Shown here: positions 24,998 through 33,196 of the stretch, piece by piece
Layout of the letters: each line of letters starts with the position of its first letter
Numbering within the stretch: the first letter of the stretch is position 1
Assembly (NCBI GenBank): GCA_014380615.1
Contig: JACMJM010000030.1
Span: 34,805 to 98,804, forward strand
Direction of reading: 5' to 3'
DNA: 64,000 bases
From: Sphingobacteriaceae bacterium
Lineage (GTDB): Bacteria > Bacteroidota > Bacteroidia > Sphingobacteriales > Sphingobacteriaceae
The notes under the pieces: model-generated
The model's database searches: none
What the model saw: the letters and a program-made list of their open reading frames with translations, nothing else
Told to the model about the DNA's origin: nothing
Position numbers and translations under genes: made by a program

Positions 24998-25450
24998 ATG
25001 AAATCATTTACCAAATTGCTCGCTGGCATTTCATGCCTTAGTATATCTTTTTTTTCCTGCGAGAAAGAATCTGTTAAAATAGACAAAGAAAACTCGTTCA
25101 ATGTCCAGTTTAAATCTACCATCGATGAAAGTGTGGTTTTGAAGAACGATCAGGAAAATATTCTTATCCAGGTTAAAAACATAAACGACAAACGTTGTTC
25201 AGGCCATTTGGATTGTTCCGATCCGGGCGTAGCTACGGTTCGGTTTAAATTATCCAACAGAAAAAACGCTGAAGCCGAATCTCTCTTATTTCTTGGTGCA
25301 ATAGAAGGTCAACATAAACTGAAAGATAGCGTAAACGTTCGACTTGACAATAGCTGGTATACAGTAACCTTACATAAAGTAAACCCTCACCCCATGGCAG
25401 ATAGCACTGAAGTGCAAACAGCCGAAATGTGTGTAAAACGGAAACTGTAA
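24998..25450 (+). CDS. Uncharacterised lipoprotein downstream of the ECF module
   Basis: 150 residues. Lipoprotein signal ending in SFFSC (Cys21), followed by a mature domain of about 130 residues with beta-rich pattern. Four cysteines beyond the lipidated one occur (CSGHLDC near 67-73, C146 region), two of which are close enough to form a disulfide in the periplasm or cell surface. It lies 28 nt after the barrel fusion gene and probably belongs to the same operon, so it may be part of the sensing system. I do not recognise the family. It abuts the convergent permease gene with no spacer. Confidence 0.7.
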   Translation: MKSFTKLLAGISCLSISFFSCEKESVKIDKENSFNVQFKSTIDESVVLKNDQENILIQVKNINDKRCSGHLDCSDPGVATVRFKLSNRKNAEAESLLFLGAIEGQHKLKDSVNVRLDNSWYTVTLHKVNPHPMADSTEVQTAEMCVKRKL

Positions 25451-26671
25451 TTACTTAAAAGCTATTGCCTTTACCGGGCTTATTCGGGTTACCAGCATTG
25501 AAGGGATAATCAGCACCAGCAGGCATACAATCAATGTGCCTGCGTTTAACAGTAAAATATCCAGCCACTCTAACTGTACAGGCACGAATGTCATGTAGTA
25601 TGAGGCCTGATCTAGTTCAAAAAAATGCGTATACTGTTGTAAAAGCCCTAAGCCTACACCCAACAAATTTCCAAGCAATAAGCCCAAACCGATTAAATAA
25701 GCGGCATTGCTTAAAAATATCTTTTGAATACTCCAGTTTGAACTGCCCAAAGCTTTTAAAATCCCTATCATATTGGTTCGTTCGAGGATAATGATTAATA
25801 AAGCGGAAATCATATTAATCACGGCAACGGCAAGCATTAAAATTAAGATCACCTGGGTGTTTATATCTAATAATGATAGCCACTGAAATATGGTTTGATA
25901 CCACTCGGTTATTAAAAATGATCGAAGCCTGAAATTTATATTATCAGAAATCTGATTATTGGCATGTTCCAGTTTATCGAAATTTTTAACTCTTATTTCA
26001 TAGCCGCCAACCTCATTCTCTTTCCAATTATTAAGCCGTTTAATAATCGAGAGGTCGCCTATCACATATGTTTTATCAATTTCCTCTACCCCCATATCAT
26101 AAATCCCGACAATCTTAAACGGCCTCCGCCTTAAGTTCTCCTGAACAAAATACATTAGAAAGTCGTCGCCTACTTTAAGGTTTAATCGATTTGCTATATG
26201 CTGAGAAATCAGAATTTGTTTACGAGCGGCAAGGCTATCCGAGAAATCGATAACTTTTCCCTGCACTAATATTTTTTTAAAAAAATCCCAGTTGAAAGAT
26301 TTATCCACCCCTTTTAAAACAACGCCTTCTACTTCATTGTCTGTATTTATAATTCCCGGCTTAATGGCGTAAGGATGCGCATACTGAACTTCGGGCAGGG
26401 TTTTTATTTTTTTTAATGTATCGGCATTTAAAGCGAAGGGCGAATTTTCATACGAGGAGTTCAGGTTATACTTGATTAAAATAATATCACCCGAAAAGCC
26501 GCGAATTTTTTCTCTTATTTCGGTTTTGAAACCTTTAACTACCGCTACAGCCAGTATCATTACACTAAGGCTCAGCATTATACCAAGTATTGCTATCCGT
26601 ACACTCAATCTGGAGAAAGTGCGTTTAGATTTGAAAGTGATTCTTTGCGCTATAAAGGCTGTTAGATTCAA
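25451..26671 (-). CDS. FtsX/LolC-E-like ABC transporter permease
   Basis: 406 residues from the TTG at 26671, giving MNLTAFIAQRITFKSKRTFSR, the usual N-terminus of this family. A much longer open frame continues upstream to 26893 but it would run through the signal peptide of the divergent gene and looks non-coding. Four membrane helices: one at about 22-47, then a periplasmic MacB-like domain (to about 250), then three helices at about 270-405 ending in the PVKAIAFK motif. The family extracts lipoproteins (LolCE) or signals across the membrane; the ATPase partner (LolD) is not adjacent. Probably the lipoprotein-releasing permease. Confidence 0.85.
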   Translation of the reverse strand: MNLTAFIAQRITFKSKRTFSRLSVRIAILGIMLSLSVMILAVAVVKGFKTEIREKIRGFSGDIILIKYNLNSSYENSPFALNADTLKKIKTLPEVQYAHPYAIKPGIINTDNEVEGVVLKGVDKSFNWDFFKKILVQGKVIDFSDSLAARKQILISQHIANRLNLKVGDDFLMYFVQENLRRRPFKIVGIYDMGVEEIDKTYVIGDLSIIKRLNNWKENEVGGYEIRVKNFDKLEHANNQISDNINFRLRSFLITEWYQTIFQWLSLLDINTQVILILMLAVAVINMISALLIIILERTNMIGILKALGSSNWSIQKIFLSNAAYLIGLGLLLGNLLGVGLGLLQQYTHFFELDQASYYMTFVPVQLEWLDILLLNAGTLIVCLLVLIIPSMLVTRISPVKAIAFK

Positions 26672-26744
26672 GCTGTAAACCGTTTTTTTGTACTTTAGCA
26701 AAGATGCGAAAAATTCCATCTCTTGCTGGTTGAACCAGATTTTT

Positions 26745-28004
26745 ATGCAAATGAGACCATTTCTATTGACATTCACCTTAGGCTTTCTGGTTGCGTCGGC
26801 ATGCAGTTCAGGCAAACGCAGCACCCCTCCTGCCGCCATACAGAAAAGCCAACAGGTTAAAACTACCGAAACTACCGCAACAACTTTAGCCACCGGTGCC
26901 GATCAAACCCGATTGTATGTTCCTCAATTAAAAGGAAAACGAGTGGGAATTGTAGCAAACCCAACCTCTGTTATCGGCAGGAAACATCTGGTCGACAGCC
27001 TTAGAACACTGGGAGTAACCATCGCTAAAGCGTTTGGCCCCGAACACGGTTTCCGCGGCCAGGCAAGCGACGGAGCAAAGGTTCAAAATGACGTGGATGT
27101 AAAAACCGGCATTCCGATAATATCTCTTTATGGCAGTCATACTAAACCCACTCCCGATGACCTGAAAGGTATCGATATCATGATTTTCGACATCCAGGAT
27201 GTTGGCGCACGCTTCTACACTTATATTTCTACTCTCCATTTGATAATGGAAGCCTGTGGCGAAAACAATATTCCTTTGATGATTCTCGACAGGCCAAATC
27301 CAAACGCATTTTCTATAGACGGCCCGATACGCGAGGAAAAATATAAATCGTTTATCGGTATGCACCCTATTCCCATTACACATGGCATGACGATCGGCGA
27401 ATACGCGCAAATGATTAATGGTGAAGGTTGGTTGAATAAAAGAGTTAAATGCAGGCTCAATGTTATTACGATGCAAAATTACACCCATGCAACTCCATAT
27501 ACTCTTCCGGTAAAGCCCTCTCCCAACTTAAATACGCAACAATCGATTCTTCTTTATCCTTCGTTGTGCCTATTTGAAGGCACCGTAATCAGCGTTGGCC
27601 GAGGCACTTTATTTCCATTCCAGGTATTAGGAACGCCTAAACTGTCGACTAAATACAAGTTTAATTTTACACCCCTAAGTATTCCCGGAATGAGCGATGC
27701 ACCGCTTCACCAAGATGAAAAGTGCTTCGGAATCGATCTGAGAAACTACAACACCAACAGCTTAAAAACCGGGAAATTGAATTTACAATGGCTTATAGAG
27801 CTGTATAAAGCATATCCTGAAAAAGAAAAATTTTTCGATCATACGTTAAACAAACGGATGAATAACTTTGACCGTTTAGCGGGTACTGAAACCCTAAAGA
27901 AGCAGATTATTGCCAGTAAAACCGAAGATGAGATCAGAAAATCATGGGAACCGGGATTGTCTCAATTTAAAACGATGCGAAAAAAGTATTTACTCTATCA
28001 ATAA
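26745..28004 (+). CDS. namZ: DUF1343/NamZ-like exo-beta-N-acetylmuramidase lipoprotein
   Basis: About 419 residues from ATG 26745 (a second ATG two codons later is equally possible). The N-terminus is a lipoprotein signal ending ASAC. The DUF1343 (YbbC) domain follows: VGIVANPTSVIGRKHLVDSL, FGPEHGFRGQASDGAKV, ISLYGSHTKPTPDDLKGIDIMIFDIQDVGARFYTY, DRPNP and SVGRGTLFPFQVLG. NamZ enzymes remove N-acetylmuramic acid from the non-reducing ends of peptidoglycan fragments, feeding cell-wall recycling. It is likely periplasmic. It is followed 8 nt later by fmt. Confidence 0.88.
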   Translation: MQMRPFLLTFTLGFLVASACSSGKRSTPPAAIQKSQQVKTTETTATTLATGADQTRLYVPQLKGKRVGIVANPTSVIGRKHLVDSLRTLGVTIAKAFGPEHGFRGQASDGAKVQNDVDVKTGIPIISLYGSHTKPTPDDLKGIDIMIFDIQDVGARFYTYISTLHLIMEACGENNIPLMILDRPNPNAFSIDGPIREEKYKSFIGMHPIPITHGMTIGEYAQMINGEGWLNKRVKCRLNVITMQNYTHATPYTLPVKPSPNLNTQQSILLYPSLCLFEGTVISVGRGTLFPFQVLGTPKLSTKYKFNFTPLSIPGMSDAPLHQDEKCFGIDLRNYNTNSLKTGKLNLQWLIELYKAYPEKEKFFDHTLNKRMNNFDRLAGTETLKKQIIASKTEDEIRKSWEPGLSQFKTMRKKYLLYQ

Positions 28005-28012
28005 ACAGCAGT

Positions 28013-28936
28013 ATGCGAATAATATTTATGGGTACACCAGACTTTGCAGTAGCATCTCTTGATGCTCTGATGGAAGCCGGTTGTACTATTGTTGCAGTGG
28101 TTACAGCACCCGATAAACCTGCCGGAAGAGGGCAGAAAATACATGAATCGGCCGTAAAGCAATATGCGGTTTCGAAGGGACTCGAAGTTTTACAGCCTGT
28201 AAAATTAAAAGACCATGAGTTTCATGAAAAATTAAAACTACTTAAAGCTGATCTTCAGGTAGTTGTTGCGTTTAGAATGTTGCCTGAAGCGGTTTGGAAC
28301 ATGCCTCCTAAAGGCACTATTAACCTGCATGCTTCTCTTTTGCCCAAATATCGCGGTGCCGCGCCTATAAATTGGGCGGTAATAAACGGCGAGAAAGAAA
28401 CCGGCGTTACCACTTTTCTCCTCCAACATGAGATAGATACCGGGAACATTTTGTTTTCTGAAACGGTACCTATCGGTGATGATGAAACAGCGGGCGCGAT
28501 ACATGACAAACTAATGCTGACCGGTGCCGGGTTACTTGTTAAAACGGTGAAAGCCATCGAATCCGAAAACTATACTCCTGTATCACAAGACCAAATTTTA
28601 ACTAACGCTGCCGCAGAACTGCCTCACGCACCTAAACTTTTTAAAGAAGATTGCCTGATTAACTGGAACAAGCCCGCAAAGAAGGTGTACAATCACATCA
28701 GAGGATTAAGTCCTTATCCCGCCGCTTATACAATTTTTAAGGAGAAGGGGCTAAAGATCTATACCGCTGAATTGCTGGATAAAGAACCGGGGATCCAGCC
28801 CGGAGGATTTTTAACCGATGATAAAACTTATCTCCGTTTTGCCTGCATCGACGGGTTTATCTGCGTAAAAGAAATACAGCTTGAAGGAAAAAAAAGGATG
28901 GGTGTTGGTGAATTTCTTCGAGGATTCAGGGCTTAG
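28013..28936 (+). CDS. fmt: Methionyl-tRNA formyltransferase
   Basis: 307 residues, full length. N-terminal MRIIFMGTPDFAVASLDAL, formyl-folate site INLHASLLPKYRGAAPINWAVINGE with the conserved Asn-His pair, and EIDTGNIL with the catalytic-type Asp. The C-terminal tRNA-binding domain begins near FKEDCLINW and contains YNHIRGLSPYPAAYT. The enzyme formylates Met-tRNAi for initiation. It lies 8 nt after the muramidase gene, and the def gene that often partners it is absent here. Confidence 0.97.
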   Translation: MRIIFMGTPDFAVASLDALMEAGCTIVAVVTAPDKPAGRGQKIHESAVKQYAVSKGLEVLQPVKLKDHEFHEKLKLLKADLQVVVAFRMLPEAVWNMPPKGTINLHASLLPKYRGAAPINWAVINGEKETGVTTFLLQHEIDTGNILFSETVPIGDDETAGAIHDKLMLTGAGLLVKTVKAIESENYTPVSQDQILTNAAAELPHAPKLFKEDCLINWNKPAKKVYNHIRGLSPYPAAYTIFKEKGLKIYTAELLDKEPGIQPGGFLTDDKTYLRFACIDGFICVKEIQLEGKKRMGVGEFLRGFRA

Positions 28937-28962
28937 AATTACATCGCAGCAAACGAAACAGG

Positions 28963-29802
28963 CTATGCTATAGTTTGGTTTAACTTGTCGAGCAAATGCT
29001 TAGACACTTTGTTAAAATACCGTTTGCTGTTAAATCCCATTACCCATTGTATTCCACGCGAGGCGTTTGTGAGAAAAACTTCTTCGGCTTCGTTCAAAAT
29101 ATCCGGGTTTATTTGCGCTTCAATTACCTCCATTTTATTTTCAGCAGCCAGCTTCATTACTACGCTTCGCATTACTCCTGCTATACAACCTTCGCTCAAT
29201 GCGGGAGTATAGATCTTTTTCTTAAACACAACAAAAACATTCGAACTCATGGCTTCGCATAAAAAACCACTATTATTAAGTACAAATACTTCATCCAGTG
29301 ATTTCTGCTTCCGATAAATTCCTGCCATTACATAAACCAAAGAATTGCAAGTTTTATGGTTAGCCAGTGAATTAACGGGCTTGGTAACTTCATCAAAAAC
29401 ATCAACAATAAGCCCTTTAGCCATGTGGATATAAGAACTTTCGTCGGACGTACTCATTTCGATGGTATATCCGAATTGGTTACCGGCCGGACTATATAAA
29501 CCTTCCGAATCGCGATAAACAGTTAACCTTACCCTGGCATTTTGGCCATAAGAGTTCCTTTTAACCAGCTCCTCTACCTTTTTAATTAAAAATCCCGCCG
29601 TAACTTTAGCATATCCATCTAGTTTAAGGGCGGCCATTCCGCGTTGCAAACGGTCGGCATGCAGGTCGGCATATCTTAACTTACCTTTTAAATAACGCAT
29701 TGATTCAAACAACCCGTCGCCATATCGAAACGCCCGGTTAGCAACCGTAAGAACAGGTTGGGCCGCAGGAAGAATCTCTCCGTTAAAATTGATAAAATTC
29801 AT
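28963..29802 (-). CDS. Class IV PLP aminotransferase-fold enzyme, probable aminodeoxychorismate lyase
   Basis: 279 residues of fold type IV. N-terminal NRAFRYGDGLFESMRYLKG, the PLP-lysine segment SLANHKTCNSLVYVMA, SNVFVVFKKKIYTPALSEGCIAGVMR and EVFLTNASRGIQWV. The family includes branched-chain aminotransferase, D-amino acid aminotransferase and PabC; length and the sequence around the lysine fit PabC, which splits 4-amino-4-deoxychorismate to p-aminobenzoate and pyruvate in folate synthesis. A pabB gene lies 11 kb away in this window, which fits. The assignment within the family is not certain. It lies 26 nt after rluD. Confidence 0.75.
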   Translation of the reverse strand: MNFINFNGEILPAAQPVLTVANRAFRYGDGLFESMRYLKGKLRYADLHADRLQRGMAALKLDGYAKVTAGFLIKKVEELVKRNSYGQNARVRLTVYRDSEGLYSPAGNQFGYTIEMSTSDESSYIHMAKGLIVDVFDEVTKPVNSLANHKTCNSLVYVMAGIYRKQKSLDEVFVLNNSGFLCEAMSSNVFVVFKKKIYTPALSEGCIAGVMRSVVMKLAAENKMEVIEAQINPDILNEAEEVFLTNASRGIQWVMGFNSKRYFNKVSKHLLDKLNQTIA

Positions 29803-29828
29803 AATTATTAAATAACACTTTAAGAACC

Positions 29829-30875
29829 TTAAAATGTCTGATCTGATTTAGTATTTGAAATATAATTTCTCCATTTATCCAGCACCGCCTGAAAATCAGC
29901 GGGTAAGTTTGATTCAAGGTGGATTCTTTCTTTTGATACCGGATGCTCAAAACCTAATGTTTGAGCATGCAGTGCCTGCCGCGGGATTATTTCGAAACAG
30001 TTCTCAATAAATTGCTTGTACTTACTAAAAACCGTACCCTTTACTATTTTGTCGCCACCGTAAGACGCATCGCTGAACAAAGGATGGCCGATATGCTGCA
30101 TGTGCGCCCTAATTTGATGCGTTCTTCCCGTCTCTAACTGACATTCGATCAGGGTTACATAGTTAAACCGTTCCAAAACCCTATAGTGGGTAACAGACCA
30201 TTTTCCTTTCGATTCATCGTCGTAAATATCCATAATTTTTCGATCGCGAACACTTCGTCCTATAAAGCCGGTCACTGTTCCCGCTTCAGCCAAATCGCCC
30301 CAAACTAAGGCGATATATTTACGCGTGATACTATGATCGAAAAACTGCTTGGCCAGGTACGACATCGCGAATTCGTTCTTACTAATTAATAATAAACCCG
30401 ATGTGTCTTTATCAATGCGGTGTACCAGGCCGGGCCTTCCGTCATTTCCGGGCAATTGCGGCAACTGCCGGAAATGATATACCAACCCGTTTACCAGGGT
30501 ACCATTATAATTATTGTAACCGGGATGCACTACCATACCCGCTGGTTTATTCACCACAAGTACATCATTGTCTTCGTAAACTATATTTAGAGGTATATTT
30601 TCCGGATAAACCTCGGTATCGCGTGGCGGGTGTGGTAAAACAACAGAAATAATATCAGCAGGCTTAACCTTGTAACTGGCTTTTACCTGCTTATCATTAA
30701 CCAGCACACTTCCCGTTTCTATTGCGTTCTGAATCCGGTTCCTGGAAGCATTTTCGACCCTGTGCATCAGAAATTTATCAATTCTTAACAACGACTGGCC
30801 CTTATCAACTACAATTCTAAGGTGTTCAAATAGATCCTGTTCTTCCTGCTCTGGTAACTCAAGTTCTTCAGACAT
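29829..30875 (-). CDS. rluD: RluD-type 23S rRNA pseudouridine synthase
   Basis: 348 residues. N-terminal S4 RNA-binding domain (LRIDKFLMHRVENASRNRIQNAI, about 29-75), then the RluA-type catalytic domain with HRIDKDTSGLL at 152-162 (catalytic Asp155) and GRTHQIRAHMQHIGHPLFSD near the C-terminus. RluD makes pseudouridines in helix 69 of 23S rRNA, important for subunit joining. A TAATTTTG box lies only 5 nt upstream of the ATG. The downstream class IV PLP gene is probably co-transcribed. Confidence 0.94.
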   Translation of the reverse strand: MSEELELPEQEEQDLFEHLRIVVDKGQSLLRIDKFLMHRVENASRNRIQNAIETGSVLVNDKQVKASYKVKPADIISVVLPHPPRDTEVYPENIPLNIVYEDNDVLVVNKPAGMVVHPGYNNYNGTLVNGLVYHFRQLPQLPGNDGRPGLVHRIDKDTSGLLLISKNEFAMSYLAKQFFDHSITRKYIALVWGDLAEAGTVTGFIGRSVRDRKIMDIYDDESKGKWSVTHYRVLERFNYVTLIECQLETGRTHQIRAHMQHIGHPLFSDASYGGDKIVKGTVFSKYKQFIENCFEIIPRQALHAQTLGFEHPVSKERIHLESNLPADFQAVLDKWRNYISNTKSDQTF

Positions 30876-30880
30876 GAATG

Positions 30881-30888
30881 CAAAATTA
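30881..30888 (-). promoter_or_regulatory. -7 box (TAATTTTG) of rluD
   Basis: Minus-strand box ending 5 nt before the rluD ATG; it predicts a leaderless or nearly leaderless transcript. No matching -33 TTG was found. Confidence 0.5.
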
Positions 30889-31054
30889 AACTTTGAATCT
30901 TAAACTCAGTCATAAAACATATTCTCTCTTAAATTGTATTACAGGTTACAATTACTAATTGTATGAAGAAGTTTGTGAAGAACATGAAAGTGTTGTTAAA
31001 TTTTTTCCCATTTTTGATACGGGAAATATATTTTAAACACTAATCCGTATCACA

Positions 31055-32092
31055 TTGAAAAAAAACAGACTAATTAAAATTACATTACTATTTAGTGGTG
31101 TGATTTTCTCGAACACCTTATCGGCACAAGATGGTGTGGCTGAATTGGCTCAGGTTGGCCCCGACGCTTCAAAATTAGCTAATGCCTACTTAAGTCCGAT
31201 CTTTAAAGGCTTTGGTATCGGTTTAAACTCCGGCTGGGCGAATACGGCTCATTCAAAAAATCTGGGAAGGTTTGATTTAAGGTTTGGGATTACAGGAGCT
31301 ATGGTTCCAAAAAAGGATGAAACCTTTGATGTAAGCACCCTAGGACTTTCTAATTCTGTAAGACTAAAAAGCGGTCAAAATCCTTTATCTCCTACAGCTG
31401 CTGGCGATAAAGCCAATGGCCCAATCGTAGAAATTTATGGCAATAATGGTAAAATCCGGGAATTGAATCTTCCTAAAGGCGCAAATATTCCATTAATTCC
31501 TGCTCCACAAATCCAAGCTAGTATTGGCCTAATTAAAGGTATTGAAGTTTCATTACGAGGTATTCCTGAAGTTAAATTAGGTGATGTTGGATCATTAAAC
31601 ATGTTTGGTGCGGGAGTAAAAGTGGAACTTCTTCCATTGATCGCTGGAAAAAAGGCTGGCAAGTTACTTCCATTTGACCTGGCTCTGGCATTAGGTTATA
31701 CACAATTCTCATATGAAAAACCCATTGAAAACAGTGATCCAGACGATAACCAACGCATAGAGGCTAAAATATCGGGTATTAACGCTCAAACTATTTTATC
31801 AAAAAAATTATTATTTTTCACCCCCTTTGTATCTGTCGGATATAATACTTCAAAAACATCAGGGGGCTTAATGGGAAAATATGATGTGATAGATCCTGTA
31901 CTTTCTGCTCCTGGAGTTCCGGTTTACAAAACCGTTTCAGATCCGGTTAGCCTTGACAAGAAAAACTTTAGCAGTTTTAGAAGTGATGTCGGGTTTCAGC
32001 TAAACTTAGCAGTTTTAAGAATCTATGCTTCGTATTCAGTTTCTGAATACAATTCCTTTAATGCGGGCTTAGGCTTGGGTATAGGAAAGTAA
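31055..32092 (+). CDS. DUF6588-family outer-membrane barrel protein
   Basis: 345 residues from a TTG codon that begins a clean signal peptide (KKNRLIKITLLFSGVIFSNTLSAQ). The mature chain starts with a short helical stretch (VAELAQVGPDASKLANAYLSPIFKGFG), the family opening, followed by long amphipathic strands and turns rich in Gly and Asn, ending NAGLGLGIGK. Such proteins are predicted barrels of unknown function, widespread in Bacteroidota. It stands alone between rluD (divergent) and a MITE-like repeat that could fold as a hairpin just after its stop. Confidence 0.75.
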   Translation: MKKNRLIKITLLFSGVIFSNTLSAQDGVAELAQVGPDASKLANAYLSPIFKGFGIGLNSGWANTAHSKNLGRFDLRFGITGAMVPKKDETFDVSTLGLSNSVRLKSGQNPLSPTAAGDKANGPIVEIYGNNGKIRELNLPKGANIPLIPAPQIQASIGLIKGIEVSLRGIPEVKLGDVGSLNMFGAGVKVELLPLIAGKKAGKLLPFDLALALGYTQFSYEKPIENSDPDDNQRIEAKISGINAQTILSKKLLFFTPFVSVGYNTSKTSGGLMGKYDVIDPVLSAPGVPVYKTVSDPVSLDKKNFSSFRSDVGFQLNLAVLRIYASYSVSEYNSFNAGLGLGIGK

Positions 32093-32100
32093 GACATAAT

Positions 32101-32235
32101 AAAGAGGTTGTCTCAAAAGTCGGCAACATGTAGTTTCTTGGTGTCAGGCTGAGCTTGTCGAAGTCTATTGACTTCGTAGCAACAATCTTTCGACAGGCTT
32201 AAGATGACCACAGCGACTTTGAAGACAGCCTCTTT
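32101..32235. repeat. MITE-like inverted-repeat element with IS1182-like ends
   Basis: 135 bp bounded by 22-bp arms (32101-32122 and 32214-32235) with three mismatches: AAAGAGGTTGTCTCAAAAGT against the complement of the other arm, AAAGAGGCTGTCTTCAAAGT. Inside sit nested inverted repeats including GAAGTC-tatt-GACTTC and a TGTCGAA/TTCGACA pair. No coding frame. The outer ends match the left end of the IS1182-family element at 63865 (GAGGCTGTCTCAAAAG), so it is likely a non-autonomous derivative. It lies between the DUF6588 gene and the desulfhydrase gene and could terminate transcription. Confidence 0.75.
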
Positions 32236-32246
32236 TGTTCAATTCT

Positions 32247-33128
32247 ATGATCCATCTCGAATTCAGCAGCCCGGAAGAAGAAATAATCCACCCGCTATTT
32301 ATTGAAAAGAATATCCGGCTGTTTATTAAACGAGACGATACCATTCACCCGTTTATCTCCGGAAATAAATGGAGAAAATTAAAATACGCTCTCTTAAAAG
32401 CCGAGCAAACACACAAGTCGCACCTGGTAACCTTTGGCGGGGTATGGTCAAATCACCTGCTCGCAACCTCATGTGCAGCGGCAAAATTCGGGTTCAAAAG
32501 CACGGGCATTGTTAGAGGCGAGCCTCTAAATACCGAAACGCTAAGTCTCTGCCGCTTATTCGGGATGAATTTGATTTTTACCAATAGAGAAAGCTATCGA
32601 GACAAACCGGGTTTATTTAAGCGATATTTCGAAGATGATAGCGATGCTGTATTTATAGACGAAGGTGGCTATAGCCCGGAAGCGGCTAAAGGCTGCGCAG
32701 AATTAGTTGATGAGCTTCAACAAACCTACCAGCATGTTTTTTGTGCCTGCGGCACCGGAGCAACGGCGGCGGGGATAATTAATGGCCTAACCAACAAAAA
32801 TTCGCAAACGCTATTTCATGCTGTCCCGGTTTTAAAAGGCGACTTTCTCAAGCATGAAATTGATAAATTATTGCATAGTCCCGTTGATTTCGAATATCAT
32901 CGGGACTATCATTTTGGTGGCTATGCTAAAACCCGGCCCGAACTAATTGATTTTCTAAAAAAACTTGTATCACATACGGGCATACTCCTCGACCCGGTTT
33001 ATACCGCGAAAATGATGTACGCAATTTTCGATCTCGCAAAAAAAGATTATTTCCCAACTGGTTCAAAAATCCTTGCGATTCATACAGGTGGACTGCTCGG
33101 CTTGCTGGGCATGAAAGATAAATTTTAA
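32247..33128 (+). CDS. PLP-dependent 1-aminocyclopropane-1-carboxylate deaminase / D-cysteine desulfhydrase
   Basis: 293 residues from ATG 32247; an earlier TTG lies in the repeat element and is unlikely. Fold type II PLP enzyme: the PLP lysine is K41 in SGNKWRKLKYAL, followed by LVTFGGVWSNHLLATSCAAAKFG and FCACGTGATAAGII, the phosphate-binding loop, and ILAIHTGGLLGLLG at the end. D-cysteine desulfhydrase and ACC deaminase cannot be separated on sequence by eye; in non-plant-associated Bacteroidota the desulfhydrase role is more likely. It is shorter than typical ACC deaminases (about 338 aa). Confidence 0.8.
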   Translation: MIHLEFSSPEEEIIHPLFIEKNIRLFIKRDDTIHPFISGNKWRKLKYALLKAEQTHKSHLVTFGGVWSNHLLATSCAAAKFGFKSTGIVRGEPLNTETLSLCRLFGMNLIFTNRESYRDKPGLFKRYFEDDSDAVFIDEGGYSPEAAKGCAELVDELQQTYQHVFCACGTGATAAGIINGLTNKNSQTLFHAVPVLKGDFLKHEIDKLLHSPVDFEYHRDYHFGGYAKTRPELIDFLKKLVSHTGILLDPVYTAKMMYAIFDLAKKDYFPTGSKILAIHTGGLLGLLGMKDKF

Positions 33129-33174
33129 GCCCGAAAATCGACTTTACCCCTCCCATACTTCTGCCCATTATTCG

Positions 33175-33182
33175 TAAATTTG
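33175..33182 (+). promoter_or_regulatory. -7 box (TAAATTTG) of the lysine 6-transaminase gene
   Basis: Ends 14 nt before ATG 33197, in a 68-nt intergenic gap. No clear -33 TTG. Confidence 0.5.
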
Positions 33183-33196
33183 AATAAAGCATCTGT

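Noticed and set aside
26672..26893. N-terminal extension of the permease frame
   Set aside because: It would overlap the signal peptide of the divergent gene and gives a sequence unlike the family N-terminus.
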